From positions 62,001 through 126,000 of the forward strand of contig NZ_BIFH01000023.1 of assembly GCF_003967355.1 (NCBI RefSeq): a stretch of 64,000 nucleotides of DNA, read 5' to 3'. The notes under the pieces are model-generated. The model saw only the letters and a list, made by a program, of their open reading frames with translations, was not told the DNA's origin and did no database searches. Origin of the DNA: Embleya hyalina. Its GTDB lineage: Bacteria > Actinomycetota > Actinomycetes > Streptomycetales > Streptomycetaceae. A program made the translations under genes and the position numbers. This document shows positions 60,457 to 64,000 of the stretch, in pieces (the stretch's first letter is position 1; each line of letters begins with the position of its first letter).

Positions 60457-61959
60457 GTGACGGGTGAGGCTCGGAAGGACGGTGCGGGGTTGCGTTCCGT
60501 GACCAGGACGCTCAAAGGTCTGCTGATCGCGGTGACCCTCGGGGCGGTTGTCGTTCTCGTGCTGAGGGCGCGCAAGAGCCGTGACGCCGTTTCGATCGCC
60601 GGCCCGGAGGGCGAACCCGGGCCCCGGCCCGCCGAGTTGCCGCCGGCCGGGCCACACGTGTCGGTGCGGGAGCGGGCGATGGCGCCGGCGCGGGAGGTCG
60701 CGCCGGTTCGGGAGTCCGTTCGGGACGTCGGCTCGGCGTCGGCGGTCGCTTCGGGGCCCGAGGTCGCCGCGGCGTCGGCGGTCGCCTCGACGTCGGTCGG
60801 GCGGGATGCCGGCGCGGCCGGGACGACGCCGCAACGGGCCGAGGCGCCACCGCCGTTCGCGCCGGTCGGGCCCGCCTCCTCGGCACCCGCCGGGTCGCCC
60901 CGGCACGAGCCGGTACGACCGGCCCGGACCGAGGCGGCCCCGACCGTCCCGGCGCCGCGACGCCGGCGGCGCGGGGTGCGCTCGCCGCTGGGCGTGGGCC
61001 TGCTCGCCGTCACGGTGATCGCCGCCGGGGTCGGCGGTACCTTCGCCTACCGCAACATGTCCCACGACGACGCGCAGAACGTCGCCGCCACCGGAGCCGC
61101 CCCGTCGGTGGAACCGGTGGCGACCTCGGGCCAACCCAAGGCCGCGCCGCAGAAGTTCACCAAGGTCGGCACCAAGTCCGGTGGCACGCTCAACCGGATG
61201 ACCGTCACGGGCCGGCAGTCCGCGGTCACCGCCGACGTGTGGGTCTGGCTGCCGCCGGGCTACGACACCCCCGCCAACCAGGGCCGCAACTACCCCGTCC
61301 TGGTCGCCCAGTCGTCGCTGCCGGGCGTCGAGTCGAACAGCTTCGTGGACGACTCGTCGGCGTTCCTGAGCAAGCTCGCCGCGGGCATCGAGTCCGGCAC
61401 CGTCCCGCCGTACATCGTGGTCGCGCCCGAACTGATGCCCTACTCGAAGCAGGACGTGGAGGCCGGCCTGACCACGGCCAAGGACACCGAGTGCAGCGAC
61501 ATCCCGAAGGGGCCGAAGATGGCCACCTTCCACAACGAGGACGTGCGCGAGGCGGTGCTCACGACCTACCGCGCGAGCTCCGACCGCGCGTCCTGGGCGC
61601 TGATCGGGGACGGCTCGGGCGGGTTGTGCGCGGTCAAGTACGCCCTGCAATACCCGCAGTACTACGCGAGCGCGGTCAGCCTGTCCGGCCGGACCACGCT
61701 CAAGTCCGCGCTGTGGGGCGGCGAATCGGCGGTCAGGACGGCGAACGACCCGGTCCGCCTGCTCGACGCGCGACCCGACGTGGCGATCATGCTGTCCGGC
61801 CACCCGGGCACCACCGGCAGCGATTTCGCCGCGAAGGCGAAGGCCCCGACCACGGTCAAGGCGGTCGCGGGCGCGGGCGGCGCCTCCACCGACACGACGC
61901 GTCAGTTGCCCGACGCGCTCACCTTCCTCGGCCGCAACACCCGGAATCCGGCCGCGTGA
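60457..61959 (+). CDS. membrane-anchored alpha/beta esterase with long low-complexity linker
   Basis: A protein of about 500 residues. One hydrophobic segment (LLIAVTLGAVVVLVL) near the N-terminus is followed by about 140 residues rich in Ala, Pro, Arg and Ser, a basic patch (RRRRRGVRS) and a second membrane helix (GVGLLAVTVIAAGVGGTFAY). The rest is an esterase D/antigen 85-like domain: ADVWVWLPPGYD, YIVVAPELM and the nucleophile elbow IGDGSGGLCAVKYALQYP. The catalytic domain should face outwards. The start is uncertain among GTG 60424, GTG 60457 and GTG 60499. Confidence 0.8.
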   Translation: MTGEARKDGAGLRSVTRTLKGLLIAVTLGAVVVLVLRARKSRDAVSIAGPEGEPGPRPAELPPAGPHVSVRERAMAPAREVAPVRESVRDVGSASAVASGPEVAAASAVASTSVGRDAGAAGTTPQRAEAPPPFAPVGPASSAPAGSPRHEPVRPARTEAAPTVPAPRRRRRGVRSPLGVGLLAVTVIAAGVGGTFAYRNMSHDDAQNVAATGAAPSVEPVATSGQPKAAPQKFTKVGTKSGGTLNRMTVTGRQSAVTADVWVWLPPGYDTPANQGRNYPVLVAQSSLPGVESNSFVDDSSAFLSKLAAGIESGTVPPYIVVAPELMPYSKQDVEAGLTTAKDTECSDIPKGPKMATFHNEDVREAVLTTYRASSDRASWALIGDGSGGLCAVKYALQYPQYYASAVSLSGRTTLKSALWGGESAVRTANDPVRLLDARPDVAIMLSGHPGTTGSDFAAKAKAPTTVKAVAGAGGASTDTTRQLPDALTFLGRNTRNPAA

Positions 61960-62065
61960 CGGCGCGCGGCGGGGCTCGGTACACGGGGCGCGGCGAAAGT
62001 CTCGCGGCCTCGGTGTACCGGGTCCCGTTCGTGCGTCGGCGTGCGTCGGATGGTAGGCAGTACGG

Positions 62066-63700
62066 GTGAAACGAATACCCCGAGTGGGGCTCCTCGGCCG
62101 TGCGATCCCGGTCGTGCTCGCCGTCGCGACCGTCGCGAGTTGTTCCGTCGCGTCCGACCTCGGCGACGCCGCGGGCGGTGGTCGCACCAGTACGTCGAGC
62201 CCCGCGTCGGGCGCCGCCAAGGCGCCGGCCACGCCCGGTGACCCCAACCCGGAGCTGGCCCGCTTCTACACCCAGCGGCCCACCTGGAAGTCCTGCGAGA
62301 GCGAGGACGACGACGAGCGCGCCCAGGCCAAGGCGTTCCGCTGCGCGACCTTCACCGTGCCGCTGGACTACAGCCGACCGACCGGGCGGACGATCGACAT
62401 CGCGGTCACCCGCAAGAGCGCGGCCAAGCCCGGGCAGCGGCTCGGCTCGCTGCTGATCAACCCGGGCGGCCCGGGCGGCTCCGGGGTGACGGCGGCGTGG
62501 TGGATGTCCGAGAGCACCATCGGCAAGCCGGTCCAGGACGTCTACGACCTGATCGGCTTCGACCCGCGCGGGGTCGACCGCAGCGCACCGGTGAAGTGCA
62601 TGACCGACGCCGAGCGCGACGCGTACGTGGCCGAGGACCTGCCGGAGGACCCGGTCCGGGCCGAGGCCCGGGCCAAGGAGCGGGAACGGGCCTACGCGGC
62701 CGAGTGCCAGAGCCGATCCGGCGAACTGCTGCCCTTCGTGGGCACCGACAACGCGGCCCGCGACATGGACGTCCTGCGCGCGGCGCTGGGCGACGAGAAG
62801 CTCAACTACATCGGCTTCTCCTACGGCACCTACCTCGGCGCCACCTACGCCGAACGTTTCCCCACCCGCACCGGCCGGCTGGTCCTGGACGGCGCGGTCG
62901 ACCCGGCCGCGGACAACCTGAACCAGGCGATCGACCAGCAGGTCGGCTTCGATCGGTCGCTGCGCCGGTTCGCCGAGGACTGCGCGGGGCGCACGGGCTG
63001 CGCGCTCGGCACCGACCCGAAGACCGCGCCGCGCAAGGCCGCCGACTTCCTGGACGGCCTCCAGGAGCACCCGCTGGTCGCCGGCCGGGGCGGCCGGACG
63101 CTGACCTCCAGCCTGGGGTGGACCGGCGTGATCAGCCTGCTGTACGGCGACAAGGACACCGAGTGGAAGTACCTGCGCGACGCGCTCGCCGACGCGATCG
63201 TGCGCAGGTCGCCGGACGCCCTGCTGTTCTACGCCGACAACTACAACGGGCGGGACGAGCAGGGGCACTACGACAACAGCGCCGACGCGTTCGTCGCGAT
63301 CGGCTGCGCGGACGGCGCGGGGGAGGCGCCGACGCCGGCGCAGGTGCAGGCGGCGCTGGCCCGGCTCAAGGCCGAGGCACCGCTGCTGTCGCGCGATGTG
63401 ACGGCGGAGGATCTGACCGGGGAGAACTGCGAGAGCTGGCCGTTCAGGTCGCCGGCCAAGCCGCACGCCATCCGGGCGCAGGGGAGCGCGCCGATCCTGG
63501 TGGTGGGCACGACGGGCGACCCGGCGACGCCGTACGCCTCGGCCGAGAAGCTGGCGGGGCAGTTGGCGGACGCGACGCTGTTGACCTTCGAGGGTGAGGG
63601 GCACACGGCGTATGGGGGCAACAGCCCGTGCGTGGACGGGGCGGTCGAGGGGTTCCTGTTGCGCGGGACCATGCCGCCGAAGGGGAAGCGGTGTAGCTGA
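62066..63700 (+). CDS. TAP-type (SlpD/SlpE-like) alpha/beta hydrolase lipoprotein
   Basis: A 544-residue protein. The signal peptide ends in lipobox VASC (Cys26). The peptidase S33 / tripeptidyl aminopeptidase fold shows LINPGGPGGSG (oxyanion region), the nucleophile GFSYGTYLGATYAERFP, and the TAP C-terminal domain with ILVVGTTGDPATPY (Asp) and EGEGHTAYG (His). Streptomyces SlpD/SlpE are mycelium-bound relatives that trim tripeptides from the N-termini of exported proteins. GTG 62066 starts the signal peptide. A second lipoprotein gene follows in the same direction. Confidence 0.92.
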   Translation: MKRIPRVGLLGRAIPVVLAVATVASCSVASDLGDAAGGGRTSTSSPASGAAKAPATPGDPNPELARFYTQRPTWKSCESEDDDERAQAKAFRCATFTVPLDYSRPTGRTIDIAVTRKSAAKPGQRLGSLLINPGGPGGSGVTAAWWMSESTIGKPVQDVYDLIGFDPRGVDRSAPVKCMTDAERDAYVAEDLPEDPVRAEARAKERERAYAAECQSRSGELLPFVGTDNAARDMDVLRAALGDEKLNYIGFSYGTYLGATYAERFPTRTGRLVLDGAVDPAADNLNQAIDQQVGFDRSLRRFAEDCAGRTGCALGTDPKTAPRKAADFLDGLQEHPLVAGRGGRTLTSSLGWTGVISLLYGDKDTEWKYLRDALADAIVRRSPDALLFYADNYNGRDEQGHYDNSADAFVAIGCADGAGEAPTPAQVQAALARLKAEAPLLSRDVTAEDLTGENCESWPFRSPAKPHAIRAQGSAPILVVGTTGDPATPYASAEKLAGQLADATLLTFEGEGHTAYGGNSPCVDGAVEGFLLRGTMPPKGKRCS

Positions 63701-63878
63701 GGGTGTGCGGCGCGGGCCGCTCGGCGGTGTCTTCGGGGCGCCGGCGGTCGGGAGGCCAGCGGGTGGGTCGTCGGCGCCGGGTCGTCGGGTCGTCGGGTCG
63801 TTGGGGAGTATCGCCGGCCCGCGTGGTTACCCTCCCCAGAGGTGCACGGTGGGTCTGGGCTAGTGGAGGAGCGGTCGC

Positions 63879-64000
63879 ATGATGCGGGGTTCGTGCGCGA
63901 GGGTCGCCGCCGCGGCGGTCGGTCTGCTCCTGGTGGCGGGGTGCTCGACGGGTTCGTCGTCGAGGTCGCCGGACCGGGTCGCGGACACCGCCACGGCGCC
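63879..64000 (+). CDS. lipoprotein, N-terminal end only
   Basis: ATG 63879 (or the next codon) opens a frame to the right edge: a short basic start, the hydrophobic run ARVAAAAVGLLLVAGC with lipobox VAGC, then a Ser-rich linker (STGSSSRSP). GGAGGAG lies 12 bases upstream. Only about 40 codons are visible, so the family cannot be told; a second TAP-type hydrolase is a reasonable guess from Streptomyces gene order. Confidence 0.75.
   Translation, partial: MMRGSCARVAAAAVGLLLVAGCSTGSSSRSPDRVADTATA

Overview
The window is GC-rich actinobacterial DNA. Dense codons with G or C in third position, frequent GTG starts, four-base ATGA/GTGA gene overlaps and the gene content point to a filamentous member of the Streptomycetaceae or a close relative such as Kitasatospora, Embleya or Yinghuangia; I cannot name the genus. 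The gene order matches, from memory, the conserved chromosome-core segment of Streptomyces that carries wblA, crp, nth, acsA, the ssd/tad cluster, bldG, topA, tmk and holB. This is therefore mostly core chromosome with lineage-specific spacers, not an island, prophage or biosynthetic cluster.

Layout. (1) 1-5.5 kb: tail of a SURF1-like gene, then a reverse-strand operon of CynX-type MFS transporter, NlpC/P60-like protein and S9 peptidase, then a gene-poor, apparently decayed stretch ending at tRNA-Pro(CGG). (2) 5.5-13 kb: metallophosphoesterase, GatB/YqeY protein, bifunctional penicillin-binding protein, the developmental regulator wblA, and a pair of overlapping ArsA/Get3-type ATPases. (3) 13-18.3 kb: kynurenine genes kynA-kynU divergent from an Lrp/AsnC regulator, followed by DUF4177, RidA, NUDIX and metallo-beta-lactamase-fold genes. 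(4) 18.3-34.3 kb: crp divergent from nth with a consensus Crp site between them, NUDIX, a MarP-like membrane protease, an epoxide-hydrolase-like gene, a holin-fold membrane protein, nhaA, a polysaccharide deacetylase, a TauE/cupredoxin fusion, a SulP transporter/carbonic anhydrase fusion, acsA with a DasR-like operator, and a MinD/CooC-like ATPase with a Zur-like box in its promoter. (5) 34.4-43.6 kb: a Fic-fold protein that lacks the catalytic His, a HAD-IB protein, and a Tad/Flp pilus-like operon (ssd, tadA, tadB, tadC, Flp-like pilin, two TadE-type pseudopilins) interrupted and flanked by private tandem repeats. (6) 43.8-64 kb: MrfA-type helicase, the bldG/anti-sigma pair, proton pyrophosphatase, a lipoprotein, a methyltransferase, topA, an MFS/thymidylate-kinase/coiled-coil fusion, DNA polymerase III delta-prime, a two-TM esterase, and a TAP-type lipoprotein hydrolase followed by the start of another lipoprotein gene.

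How it fits together. Several genes belong to developmental or global control (wblA, crp, bldG and its anti-sigma factor, ssd, the HAD-IB protein). They sit among housekeeping replication and topology genes and carbon-flux genes (acsA, kynurenine pathway). The least explained parts are the regulatory palindromes (28.4 kb, 31.0 kb, 34.3 kb, 19.1 kb), the degenerate Fic protein, the unmatched Walker motifs of the paired ArsA ATPases, a very short transcription unit at 36.6 kb, and the local GC-rich tandem arrays, the largest being an approximately 175-bp higher-order repeat at 42.9-43.6 kb. I found no rRNA, CRISPR array, intact insertion sequence or complete prophage.
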